Below, piece after piece: positions 10,441-22,482 of a stretch of DNA of 64,000 nucleotides; the stretch's first letter is position 1; every line of letters starts with the position of its first letter. This DNA is from Paraescarpia echinospica. Its lineage: Eukaryota > Annelida > Polychaeta > Sabellida > Siboglinidae. The translations under genes were made by a program, and so were the position numbers. Under the pieces are notes generated by a model. That model did not search any database. It was not told the origin of the DNA and saw only the letters and a list, made by a program, of their open reading frames with translations. The DNA is taken from positions 27,149,374 to 27,213,373 of the forward strand of contig CM034543.1 in assembly GCA_020002185.1 (NCBI GenBank). Reading direction: 5' to 3'.

Positions 10441-11719
10441 ACTTTTGAAGGGCAGCAGCTTTATGACGAATGTTCTACTGCTTCCTACACGTTGCAAATA
10501 GTGTCTATCTTTCTAGAAGCAGCACTTTAAACATGTTCAAACATATATGTATATGAATATCAGTGTCAGAACGAAAAACCGAACTCGAAATTCAGTATTT
10601 TCCAGCTGAACGACTGGCCCGCCAATTCCATGAAGACAACTCACAGACAAATATCATACATCTCGTCGAACCTCTGCACGGCTCAGCAATCGAATACTCT
10701 CGGATGAAAGAACATGGCTAGTTCTTGTTGATCCAGACAAATTGGAATCCTTACGTAAGCCTCGCGGGCCATCTGGAAAACGTCAATTTTGGCTCGCGTG
10801 CCTTGGTTCGTGGAACGTTGATCAAGCTCAATTTCTTGTGCCGCCGCTTATTGACTAGTGTACGTACAAAACAAATGTTATCGAAAATTATACTATATTT
10901 GTAGAACATGTGATCTTATTGTCGATATATCTTTACAAACAACATTGCATTGCATACGGCAGGCGTATAAAGAAAACAACAAAACACAAAATATCCACTC
11001 AAAAATATGTTATCGGTTGAAATACATTGGCCTACATTCTTGATTATACCTACCGATCGCTAATAATTCGTCGTCCGGCATTAGTTAAATGGCCGAGATG
11101 TTGTAAGCTGCACGACCTGCTTGTAGATAACTCGTAAAATTAAACGTCTGATCATATTTAGAAAATTACAATAATAGCCTATCGGGATGTTGGGATATCA
11201 CATACGGATTACCAATATCATTGTAAAAGGGGAGGCAACGCAAGGAGAATCTTTGAGAAAGACACGGTGAAATGATTGATTATAAAATTATCATTTATTC
11301 ATTTAATCCAACTGGGAACTGCAGTCTACCTATGTACACAGAACCTGAGCAGCGGTTCAGTGCAACCACGCCATGTACTCTACATGCGTTGTGTCTCTTA
11401 CATTATCTTTGCGATGGTTTCCGTTCATATGTTTCAAACTATGTAAAACATAAGCTGGAGCGTGTCATTTTCCCAGCGTTCTCGGCAAACTTTCCATGGC
11501 ATCCTAGATTATGTAACCCTGACTTATTGACCTGGGTGTGACCCCGCTTGGTAGCCGCTGCCTTGGGGAAGCTGACCTACTGATCTTCCCATGCAGTAGA
11601 TGCCACACCTGTGAAATGGGGTTTAATACTTTACAAGCTCTGTAGTAATCAAAATAATAAGGACAAAGTTTTGGTATAGTATTGATAAAATAATTAACTA
11701 ATTAGTCAGTAACCCTGCC
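10441..11719. other. Unassigned sequence
   Basis: No recognisable gene. Open frames here are short and lack motifs or codon-use contrast. Confidence 0.5.
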
Positions 11720-13175
11720 GGTTACATCATCATCATCATTATCATGGGCTACGTGCAGGGGGTGCTAAGAATATCTGGGTCAAGAAGAGCCGCCGAGAGA
11801 AGATAAGTAGACTGAAGGTAGCAACATATAACGTAAGAACACTACTAAGAGATGAACAGATACAAGAACTGGAGGAAGAACGTAGGGAAACCAGGTTGGT
11901 ATGGGATGTGATCGGGATCGGAGAAGTCAGAAGAAGAGAGGAATGCTTCACTACCTTATAAAGCCGCCACTTAATATATCGTTCCACGACGAACAACAGC
12001 CATACAGGAATAGGCTACAAACTGAAGATAGTATAAGTATATATACCAAAAACATCATACTCAGAAGAAGACACAAACAACTTCTACAACGACATAGGTG
12101 AGACCTTAGAAAAGTTAACCCACTACACGATAGTGATGGGAGACTTTAATGCGCAAGTAGAGAAACGAACAAACATTTCGGAAACGGCAACAGGCAAATT
12201 TGGCCTAGGTGTGAGAAACGTAAGAGGCGACACCTTGGTAGAATGGGCATCATCAAGAAAGTACAAAATCATGAATACCATGTTCCAGAACAAAGCAGGG
12301 AGGGGGTGGACGCGGAAAACCCCAAAAGGAGAAACGAAGAACGAAATTGACTACATCCTGACAAACAGGCCAGACATGATCACTGACGTAACTGTCATCA
12401 ACCAAGTCAACATCGGAAGTGACCACAGAATGGTAATGAACAACATCAACTGGACGTCAAGGCTGAAAGGAAGAAGTTGATAAACAAGAGACGACCAGGT
12501 GTAGATACCACACAGATAGGAACAAAAAAAGATCGAATTCCAACTCGAACTGCGAAATCGATTCGAGGCACTACAAGAACTAGACGACATCGACACCATG
12601 AGCGAAAACATCACTGAGATGATCCAACTAAGTGCGAAAAGTGTAGCCAAAGCAAACAACAGGCATGCAAGACCATCAAAAAGGAAGTGAAGGAGGACAC
12701 CAGGAAGTACAAACAAGAGACCATACGAGAAACGATTATGGCGTCAAAGAGCCTGAAGAAAGCCAGAAGAACACAGGCACTAGGCCGAGACAGACTGATT
12801 ACACTTCTAGACAAACAGGGTAGAGTAATACAAGACCAATATATGATCATGTATGATGGTAATACAATAACAAATAAACCACGTAAAATATACAATATGT
12901 CCTGGCTCGATCACATCATCAACCATGAGCAGTACAGCAGCCTGCCATGGATTTCCACCGCCGCGAGGCAACGACGTCTATACGTCCGGCAGTGGCAGGG
13001 CATGTAATGCGCCACGATGAAATGGCTAATCTAGTTCTCCTTTGGAGACCCTCGGGCCCTCGGAGAAGAGGCCCTAACATGACATTGAGAGACTTATCGA
13101 GAGGGACTCGGGCCGGGCCTCAGTGGGACTTGTCAGCTCATTATGTCATCACACAAAGTAGGCGACATGAGTAAC
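11720..13175 (+). mobile_element. RTE-like LINE remnant (endonuclease and C-terminal end, reverse transcriptase lost)
   Basis: A degraded endonuclease begins near 11800 (KVATYNVRTL block), breaks, and resumes in a 115-residue frame at 12133-12480 with MGDFNAQV, NEIDYIL and GSDHRMV motifs, typical of RTE-type endonucleases often misannotated as craniofacial development protein 2. A linker rich in Lys/Arg follows (12500-12860). The catalytic reverse transcriptase blocks are absent. Instead the sequence jumps to a LINE C-terminal block at 12950-13150 (AGHVMRHDE, LLWRPSGPRRRG). This points to an internal deletion or a composite of two elements. Confidence 0.75.
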
Positions 13176-13802
13176 TAAGCAAATAATAAGGGGCACGCAT
13201 ATCGTTATCACTCGTGGTTTTACATAAAATGTCCTAATATTTTATGACAAGGAAATAATGTTGATCCTCTGTAACGCAAGACGATTAAATGACGCTAGGA
13301 AACGGCAATGATTTCCTATAGTAAACCTATCGTCAGTGTTAGTGACCGAGAGATGTGAGTCGAGTTCCAACAGTGCTAGCTTGTGCACATAGCGTTAATG
13401 ACCGCTTCCTCTGGTAATGGCAGCGACGTCGGCAAGCTCCGCTTGACCGGAGAGTGCTCAAGTGAACCAGGTGGAAATAACACGTCTCGCAAGTACTAAC
13501 GACACAATATGATTGAGGCTTGGCACGGCGAAAACGTCGTAAAATGTAAGGTGTTTCTTACTAAGTTAGTTCTTTCGGACATATTTTGGCGACCGCTTCA
13601 GGATTCCAGGAAATAATACATATCCGTACGTGTGCATGTTGCTGGTGAACATAGTTTTCATTGATTATTTTCATGAAACGGTTTGAGACTAATTGTACAA
13701 TATACCCAGCATGCTTTGCAACTGTGATGGCCTACCGGTGAACGCAAGGTACCGTGGGAGTGGAGCAGTATCGAACTTTAGACAAACACACTAGCTACAG
13801 CA
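13176..13802. other. Unassigned sequence upstream of MAPR gene A
   Basis: Presumed 5' flank, UTR and promoter of gene A. I see no TATA box at a credible distance and no clear upstream exon. Confidence 0.5.
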
Positions 13803-16632
13803 ATGGGGAAGCAAGATATGACTTTGGAACAGTTGAAAGCGTTCGACGGCAAGGGAAAAGACGGGACGATCTACGTGGCAGTCAACGGAAAGATATATGA
13901 CGTAACGGAGAAAGGGCAGCATTTGTACGGAACAGGTAATGAGGTTCACTACTTCAGAATACGTGACGCAAGCGGGCGTTAATTACACTTCAGGACAGTA
14001 CTGCACATACTTTTGGTATCGGTACATCAAAAGCCAAATTAAGATACGCTGCCCATAATGAGGTTAAGGCTAATGCACCTTAAATCAGTTGCATGCATTA
14101 TAAACGTAGACCTCTCTTCTTTGGCTCATTCACAGAGCGGAAGTGTCGTAAGGGCGCCATGGCCACATGATGAATCTATGCCGTGTCCTCGGGACCGTGT
14201 CACTAACATTACTATCAGCTCATAAGCCAGATTTTGATCTTTAACAATGGGGTTTAATTAATATTACTGAAATCTGTCAACACCAGGACACAACTGGGAC
14301 ACTTCCGCCGGTGTGTCACTGAAATAGTGTCCTCGGTGATTCGGCTTTATTGCATTTTAAAAAGGCAGCTTAAATTTTCACAACGAATTCTGTTTAATGA
14401 TGAATTTTCATTGAGCTCATAGTCTTAATGAAGATGTCCTCTGATTTGTTTTCCGCAGTGCATACCATGGAAGGTAGGGTTAGGCTTCTTACCCACTCCA
14501 TGGTGGTGCCCAATCAGATACCTTTTTTGGCGGTCCCGTCTTCGCTTGCTCTCTTAGCTGCCTAGCATAATCGTTTTTTTTTAATAGTGTTCAAGCGGCC
14601 AAAACCAGGATGGCCTGGGTCGCTTTACTGTTGGCGGCAGTTTTAGTGGTTTCTAAGTACTATCGAACAGTTTACTTTTAGTGAAGAAATAAACTTTATT
14701 ATTATTATTATAATGAGTGTTACTTTCCAGTGATGGAATCCTTAGTTTTGTGTTCTGAAATGAAATAAAGAAGATTCACTTGAAGAACGTGCTTTAACAT
14801 GCGATGCACGTTTACAATAATATCAGCCAAGTAGGCCGTACAAGTAAGACATGCTAACAATAATATCAGCCAAGCAGGCCGTACAAGTAAGACATGCTAA
14901 CAATAATATCAGCCAAGCAGGCCGTACAAGTAAGACATGCTAACAATAATATCAGCCAAGCAGGCCGTACAAGTAAGACATGCTAACAATAATATCAGCC
15001 ATGTAGGCCGTACTAGTAAGACATGCTAACAATAATATCAGCCAAGTAGGCCGTACAGATAAGACATGCTAACAATAATATCAACCAAGTAGGCCGTACA
15101 AGTAAGACATGCTAACAATAATATCAGCCAAGTAGGCCGTACAGATAAGACATGCTAACAATAATATCAGCAAAGTAGGCCGTACAGATAAGACATGCTA
15201 ACAATAATATCAGCCAAGTAGGCCGTACAAGTAAGACATGCTAACAATAATATCAGCCAAGTAGGCCGTACAGATAAGACATGCTAACATTAAGGGCAAT
15301 GTTTGAAATCGATAGTATTTCTTCGATCCATTTTGTTCAATATTAGCCCAACTAAAAGATAACTGAAGGTTTTGTTTAAAAAATAATTGATTATAATACT
15401 AAAGTGGATGAAGTTTTTATGTTGATTTCCTAATGTGAGTCCTGAACCGCTTTGCCGACAGGTAGCATCCTGTCAGGCTATATTACGTTTGCAGCCACTG
15501 TGACATCTTGTTTGACCATGAACGCTACCTGTAGTTCTGCACGTCTTTACAATAATTACAAAGCATTTGTATTAGGATGTTTTGTATGTGAAGAGTGTGT
15601 TGCCGTGTATGATCCGTTCGCCATGGATCAGAAAATTGTCTGCCGTAATTCTATTGAGCAACGCATTTAGACATGTTCTTTATGTCACCAGAAAATTGAG
15701 ATAACCCATTGTCTAGTTAAGGAAATATCGCAATTTCAAAAGTAGCCAAACATTTTAGCCCACCCTGTACACTGAACTAGCATAAGACAATAATGTATTA
15801 TTTGTAGGTATAACATTAAATGTGTACGCCACAGAAAACAATGATGTGTATAATTTAAACAATCAGAGTAGAACACAGCCAACCTACATTGTTCCCCGGA
15901 AGAGTGTGACCCTGTTGACTGATTACTATTGTGAACTTGTAAATTCGTTAAATTTTACACTAACACAAAAAATATTAAGCTTGCTTCAGAGTTACCGCAC
16001 ACCCGTATACACACGCAGAATAGTGAATATTGTAATTTTGCTACGGTCACAAGTAAATCTTAATTGACTACGTCTGGTACAGACGTGTGTTCTGATTTTA
16101 TCTAATTTTACAGTACGTTGGGTTAATTACAGACGGCGCATGCGCAGTATTCGCCGGACGTGACGCATCACGTGGTGTGGCTACCATGGCAATGGAGGTC
16201 AGTGACAAATACGACGACCTTAGTGACCTTACAGTAGAAGAAAGGGAGAAACTTCATGAGTGGGAAGGAAAGTTCAAAGGCAAGTACCAATCGACATCGC
16301 AAATGTTATCTTTTTGAGCAATTAGAAACTGTTTTAGCTATCCACTTTTTTTACCAATGTTTTGAGACGACATTCAATTCATCGGCTTTTCATTCCCTTT
16401 ATAAGATTCATTGCAGAATGTGTTGGAATGCGAAGATGCGACATAAAACTAATTGGAAAGGCACCTTCCTATGTATTACGAATATATAATATGTCATAAA
16501 ATTAATATCTAAAGAATAATTATACTTACTGAAGGTACATTTGCTTAACTGCTCTTCAGCAAATACTATTATAATGTTGGCTGATGTTTTACAGAGAAGT
16601 ATGAATGCATTGGAGACCTGGTGAAGAGTTAA
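13803..16632 (+). CDS. MAPR/PGRMC-family cytochrome b5-like protein, gene A
   Basis: Three exons, 13803-13935, 16133-16279 and 16595-16632, give 105 residues. The fold is that of the MAPR subfamily: TLEQLKAFDG, a DGTIYVAVNGKIYDVT strand-helix block, then VFAGRDASRG (50-59), DDLSDLT (72-78), a Trp at 88 and a terminal KY (95-96). MAPR proteins bind heme and regulate P450s, sterol synthesis or signalling. In PGRMC1 the heme contacts are Tyr107, Tyr113 (axial ligand) and Lys163-Tyr164. Here the first is Tyr42 and the last pair is Lys95-Tyr96, but the axial position is Cys48. There is no N-terminal membrane helix or signal peptide, so it should be soluble, like the ~100-residue plant MAPR proteins. 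Introns are phase 1; intron 2 has a GC donor (GCAAGT). Exon 3 is only 38 bases. The start ATG is followed directly by the domain and exon 1 has the same length as in gene B. Confidence 0.88.
14461..14715 (+). mobile_element. Possible retroelement 3' end with (ATT)n tail
   Basis: Lies in intron 1 of gene A. It ends with AATAAACTTTATTATTATTATTATA, a simple-repeat tail common at the 3' end of non-LTR elements. No coding motif is seen, so the class is a guess. Confidence 0.35.
14814..15286 (+). repeat. 43-bp tandem array, 11 copies
   Basis: Unit of 43 bases starting ACAATAATATCAGCCAAGTA repeats exactly 11 times (starts 14814, 14857, 14900 ... 15244). Copies differ at a few sites: CAAGCAGG versus CAAGTAGG, and ACAAGTAAG versus ACAGATAAG. 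The variants are interleaved rather than clustered at one end. It lies in intron 1 of gene A. Confidence 0.97.
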
Positions 16633-18640
16633 GCCAGTCGCAGTCGTCTAAAAGATCGGCACTGGTCGTTCTAAACCAGGATACAGCTAACCGACTCTTT
16701 TTCTTAGACCTAGAAGACGTCAGCGTCTGTGTCGACATAGCAGCACCGGCTTGCCATTCGTGTTGCTAACCGACGACAGCGCCATAACCAGAGACCAGAA
16801 GGGTGCTACAGTCTCTCTTGATATGGCCAAAGAAGAAGCTCATGTGTCGAAGATATCCGCTATTCTGCTGATTGTAAACAATGCTGAACGCAGAGAAACT
16901 TTACATATACGTTGTAGCAATCACAGCGCATGACGAAATATGTCGACAAAACAATGCTATATAGGCTAACAATACGACGTTAAATATTCTATTTACGTAT
17001 ACCATTAGCATGTGTTTCATTACGTAAACCTAATTATGTTTCATTTTGATAACAGCAGCCTAAATAAATGTTGCTATCTCCAGAAATGGTCGGGATGACG
17101 TCTGATCCGTATGACGTCACATTTCCATTGTCCTCTCTGCGTCTTTTATGTCGTACGTTAAAAATCTTCGACTGCGGTAGAAAGAAGCAAATAAAATTGC
17201 GGAAACAACTATCAGTAATATTTATTCCATCTGTGTTTATTGTTGCTGTGTCTTTGTGAAGTGACGTGATACTGATATTAGTAACGTGCACTTAGTATTG
17301 GCGTTAATGATAATGCCGATATCAATTATTACACCATACCATTGAGTGATTGCATGCGGTGATAAAGCATGGATAGCATACGTTCGTCAACCTGAAGAAA
17401 CGGCCGCTACATCCCAGCTACTACGAGGTTTTGTTTCCAGATTTATCGTTTATCTCGTTCAGATAGAGATATCAACTCATATTGAAATAAAACAGAGAAA
17501 CCTGAATTTGTAACTACGTCGAGTATATTAAAAGATGGTGCGCATAAAACCATAACATATACTTCTTTAAAAATATCATAAACATACTTGACATATGGAG
17601 GCCTGTACAATAGTACACTATTCCAGTTCCTGCGACACTTGGATCACTCAACTGTTAAAACGTAAGTTATGTATTTAATTATGTATAGCAATAGCTTCCA
17701 CCCACCCATGGAGCAGCAAAGAAAGGGCATCAGTTATCACCATTGCATGATTTGATTTAAAACCCATTCACAGTGGCCACTGAAGAATTTCCATTTTTTT
17801 CCGGTAAGTAGTAAAGCAAATAAGTAACTGCTTAAATACAAGACTCGAAATAACTACCTTTGGTTTTTTTAATGCATCGCCAATTGGTACATCAGAAGTC
17901 CATGTTCATAGGAACCGACTTAATATAGAAAGAGGAGGGAGGCCTATGCGCCTGGGAGGAGATACACTTACGATGCTCCAATATTACATCATTATTATTT
18001 TATTATCTATGATTTGTACACCATGTGTTCTCGCGAATACCTGACCCCGTTACACTTTGCCGCCATGTTGACAACAGTTCGTGAATATACTGAATGACGA
18101 GGTCAATATTCATAAAGAAATAAATTATGTGGTTTACTAAAGCACGTTTGGTCTGTAGCCATGTTACAATAAGTTTATATAGACGTACAGTATCAATATA
18201 TTAATAGCGTAATTTTGTGAGCTGTCAGAGAGTAATTTCCTCCCAAGTAATGAGGTTCACTCGCTTCTTTCCGCGTTTATTCGCTTCCTGTGGCCATTGG
18301 CCTCTCATCGATTAATTGGCGAAGTATTAAAAAAAAAACAGAAAGGTACTTATTTAGTGTCGTTGACTTCTTTGCTGCTCACCTAGAAACAGTGGACCAA
18401 CCGACTGGTGAGCTATTCTCCAGAGGGAGCCACGGTGGCTTAAGTTCATTTTACCAGGAATTATCGGTTTAGCCGTCATTGACGACAATTGCCACAAAAA
18501 CTAGAATTGTACAAGTAATGGTGACAACATACACTTCTAAAACATGGACCGCAACAAAAGACGGCACACCCAAGCATCTCAAACGTGCAGGATCTCATAG
18601 ACCAAAAACGTGACGAACAATCCAATACTAAAATATACTC
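16633..18640. other. Unassigned sequence downstream of gene A
   Basis: 3' flank of gene A and AT-rich spacer. A possible AATAAA lies near 17062, more than 400 bases past the stop. No other gene recognised. Confidence 0.5.
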
Positions 18641-18930
18641 AATAATCCAATAATACTTTACGGATCTATCCTCCACCAAAAACTGATTTATTTTGGTCAT
18701 GTCATGCAAACGTCACATCTGGAAAAAATCATCATGCTGCGATTAACTGAGGGAAAAGTAAACGGGGTCGACCCAGAACCAGGTGGCTAGATTAAATTAA
18801 TGAAGAATTGAGCATGACACTAGAACAACTTGGACATGCAACATGAGACAGGCGAGAATGGAAGAGGCTGTGCTGGAGAGTCGACAAAAGTCGGAACCGA
18901 CTTGGCTGCAAAAGGTGAAGGTGAATTAAC
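18641..18930 (+). mobile_element. LINE ORF2 C-terminal fragment
   Basis: Translation with two or three frame breaks gives IYFGHVMQTSHLEKIIML, then a GRPRTRWLD-like block, EELSMTLEQLGHAT and WRVDKSRNRLG. This series is the usual C-terminal end of RTE/Jockey-type LINE polyproteins. 5'-truncated and disabled. Confidence 0.7.
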
Positions 18931-20708
18931 GACATGCAGCAGAGATTAAGTGATGAGCGGAAACGAGTTTATGATCAAAAGTACATAAGGCCTAATGGTG
19001 ATAACGTTTGTGATTGGTGTATAGATCCATGAATTGGTGCAAGCTAGTATAAAATGGTTGTGCAATATAACGCGATGAAATGCTATGCCAATGACATTAA
19101 TCTGAATCACGAGGAGACAGAATCAACTGCTTAGTAGAATCAAATATCTTTAGGGACGGAATCATTCCCTATTCCCTGTCTTAAAATGCGTCGCTTACGT
19201 GAATCACAGACGCTTACAGAATGAAAAACCACTGGCCTAAAGTGATCCTACGATAAGCAGTATATTGTAGATCAACAAACCACTGGAACTGAACAGATAC
19301 GATTTATTGTTTTCAAGCGAAAGTGGCACGAAAACCAATAAACTAACAAATCGCGTGTAGACGCTGTTCAAGAATCGCAGCGGAAGCCTCCAACAGGTGA
19401 TGTTTCACATGATACTGTGCAGGTAAGCGAGACAATCTACGATTGCCAGACACACCGTTGTGAATCTTCGAACGAAGGAGTTATCAAGGACCACGGTCTC
19501 TCGTTCCAGCGCCTTGCGTAGAAAAAAGAACGTAACTGGTAGTCGCAGAACGTTTGGTTTCCAACGTGTATTATCTAAAATAATGACGATATTTGCTGTG
19601 TAAACCACGTGGAGACGAGTAATCTCGTAACTGCAACAGTAACTTTCTCTAAGCAATCCTACAGTATCAACCTCGCCAATCAAACGCCGTCGGTACGTTC
19701 TGGTATGCAGGAACCAATTTCAAGAATATAACCAAGACAACCATCTACGCACGTGCGTGACAGTTACGAGAAAGCAATCAACAACAAAGTCTTTCATCTG
19801 CGTCGACATTAATTCATATTAGGCTAGCACGTGGACCCCGAGACGAAGTCAGCCCGTGCTAATGTGCCGTCTCAGTGCAGGTCCAATCTACCTGGTGAGT
19901 TGAACCGAACGAGTGACCAATGAGGCAGACATGAATGATGCACCTGTAACTATCACCGGTCACTCTAATTAATCTCGTTAAATATCATGTTATGGTGGAA
20001 GTTACTACTGCACCTGCAAGCGCCGTCGTACAACCTTTGGTATCGATGTCAATCATCCAAACAAAACAACATATTAGCTCGTTCCTTCAAAGAAGTTATG
20101 TCTTTATGACATGATAACTATTTATATAATTATAAACCTCTTAAACTGTGTGACCTCTATCGCCTATGTCAAGTACTAGTTTTAACATAAACTTTAAATT
20201 AAAGAATCTAAAGTATACATATCTGATGTCGATATTGGAGGAGGGATTTATCCTTCGCCTATAGTTTATGAACTTTGCCCAAGTACAGCTTAGAATTTAC
20301 CCACAACCGAGCTAGCGCGTTTATGTATATATGGTTATATTAACGTTTTCCTCCTTGACAGCTTGCATCACGAGCGCCATACTTTCAGGACTTCTACGAC
20401 CCCACGAAATAAAAGTAATACTTTTACTTTGTTCGCATTGTAAAACGTCACTTGTAACAATCTAGAAACCACGCCCGCTCGGCGAACGCTTCGGGAAACG
20501 GGCCCCTGCGCTTATATATCTGTACGTTTCATGTGCGCTGAAACTATTGCATACAGATACAACCGATTTTAGTGTTTATGTAACGTCGTTGATTCCTAAC
20601 ATTTGGTAAATACTGCGGTCATAGCAGGCACGTGTGAACTACCAAGTTAGCCCGTCCAACGGGCAATTTTGCTAGTGATATTAATTTTCAAACGTCTATG
20701 TGTCTATG
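18931..20708. other. Unassigned sequence
   Basis: Intergenic; no gene, RNA or repeat signal that I can support. Confidence 0.5.
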
Positions 20709-21035
20709 TTAATGGGAGGCCGTCTGTTCCTTTACCCAGAATTAGTCGGCTTTTTAATTTCTAACAGGACGTTTGCTGTGTTGAACGTGGGAAATGGGGC
20801 ATCGTTGTACGTCAAAGGGTACTGCAGCTAACTCAGCCATATTGCCAATAAAAAAGCTTGTTTTGAAACTGAATGCTTTGTTCAGTATTTGAACATGCTT
20901 AGGGGTCGTTCTTTCCAAATTGCGAACGTTTTTGCGGGCTTACTTTCAACATAGTTAGTACAGGCTTAAGAACATTACAGTAATTAATAAATGAAAAACT
21001 AGGAACAGGCGGTCTCCTTTTAAAATTATGAGAAC
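20709..21035 (+). repeat. Dispersed repeat R2, copy 1
   Basis: Aligns over about 330 bases with 32554-32902 in the same orientation. Shared blocks in order include TAACAGGA, GAACGTGGGAAA, AAAGCTTGTTTTGAAA, GGGGTCGT and GTGAAAAACTAGGAAC-like sequence. Family unknown; no open frame. Confidence 0.75.
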
Positions 21036-22283
21036 AACCGTAGCGTTCTAATTAGTATCATCCGCTGTGACTTGCTTCACATCAGCTGAACATTCGACAT
21101 CGGTCAAGCGCAGGAAATCGAGTTTTACGCAGGTGTACGAATGCTAATACCTTCATTAGTCCGCGCCAAAATATATGTGGAGAACAGTGGAACAGTGGCG
21201 TGATCAGTTGCCAACCATGCAGCCTACATGACAGTATGAAACGAGAACCGAGGAGTGATGATGATTACTTATCTCGTTTTTGTAGGTTTATGGTTTACAA
21301 ATCAATCACCTAATCCAGTCAGGAGGAAATATTATAATCCGAGCACATGCAATTAGTCTTTAGAACCAATCATCTAATTGGATGGGCTTCTGAACGTGTT
21401 CGAGAATAAAACTAGGCCTACTCTCATACATAATAACACACTGCAGTGAATCTTACACGAATCCATGCCACTCCCGTATTTAGATGACATTTATATGGGT
21501 AAGTTTTTGCTATGCGGCAGGCTGCCATCAAACTATAATTGCATTTCCATCATATCGTGTTAATACAAAAACAAGCCTGTCGGTGTATTTAGCCATTATT
21601 GTGCTTCCATTTGTCAAATAGCACACATATAATGTACCAATTAAACGTCTGTCCATTTTATAGGTTTTTGTGCATGAGCAGTTACAGTCTAAACATGTAA
21701 AACTGACGCTGGAGGTAGAAGCGAGTCGTTTATCGGCCAGGTGAAGTCGCACAAATATCTTCGGGAGTGAATAGGAAGGAGAGTTATCTGGAATCAATTC
21801 CCTATCTCGTTAAAATCACCTGAAACTATAGCCACCTTTCGTTAAAAAAAACTAGCCTTATTTTTGTGAAACCGCATTCCCACCGTAAACTGTTGGCAGT
21901 CACTTGCTTTAATGGTGACTCTTGCGCGTCCTACTTCTCGATTTTTCCTTGCGGTTCTTGTACATGTTGCGCCTCTGAGCTCAGATTCCTGAGGATAATG
22001 ACGCTATAGAATGTTATTATTATTATATCACCTTTACGTAAAAAGTAAACCTTCTGTAAACACGAATAAATATAGATAAATCATCCATAGGTTGCACGGC
22101 CATTTCTGCAAAACACAACCCCTGTCTCCACGTAATCAACTGTGGCTGACGTGCACTAAGTGCCACCCCTCGACATGGGAGGAGGCACGAAGTGGTGAAC
22201 GTTTTTTTCTCGTCGCAACGCCTTATGGTGCCCGATAAGTAATGGGCGCCGACCCAGTAGTACGGCATCCGCCGCACCGCTTC
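21036..22283. other. Unassigned sequence, becoming GC- and CpG-rich toward gene B
   Basis: No gene recognised. GC content rises from about 22200, consistent with a promoter region for gene B. Confidence 0.5.
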
Positions 22284-22296
22284 ATTGGCCGCCAAT
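22284..22296. promoter_or_regulatory. Back-to-back CCAAT boxes upstream of gene B
   Basis: ATTGG at 22284-22288 and CCAAT at 22292-22296 form a palindrome (ATTGGCCGCCAAT) within a CpG-rich stretch about 190 bases before the gene B ATG. CCAAT boxes bind NF-Y in animals. Function here is inferred from position and motif only. Confidence 0.45.
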
Positions 22297-22482
22297 CGAT
22301 AGCGGCACGGGCGCGTCTGTCGCCACTCGCGCTCAGCGGGTAGCCGACTCGTGAATCGATAGAGGAGCGGCCTAACGAACCGCTACTTAGCGCAGGTCGT
22401 CGACTCAGACAACACTTCCGTTCCTACGAACCACCGCACGTTGGAAGAGCTGCTGTACGTTGACCGTCGGATATCGCTCTCG

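Noticed and set aside
14814..15286. Regular 43-bp repeats resembling a CRISPR array
   Set aside because: Units are contiguous with no unique spacers, and the genome is eukaryotic.
16284..16594. GT donor at 16284 for gene A intron 2
   Set aside because: It shifts the phase and gives KGKEV then stop, losing the conserved EKY C-terminus seen in B and C; the GC donor preserves it.
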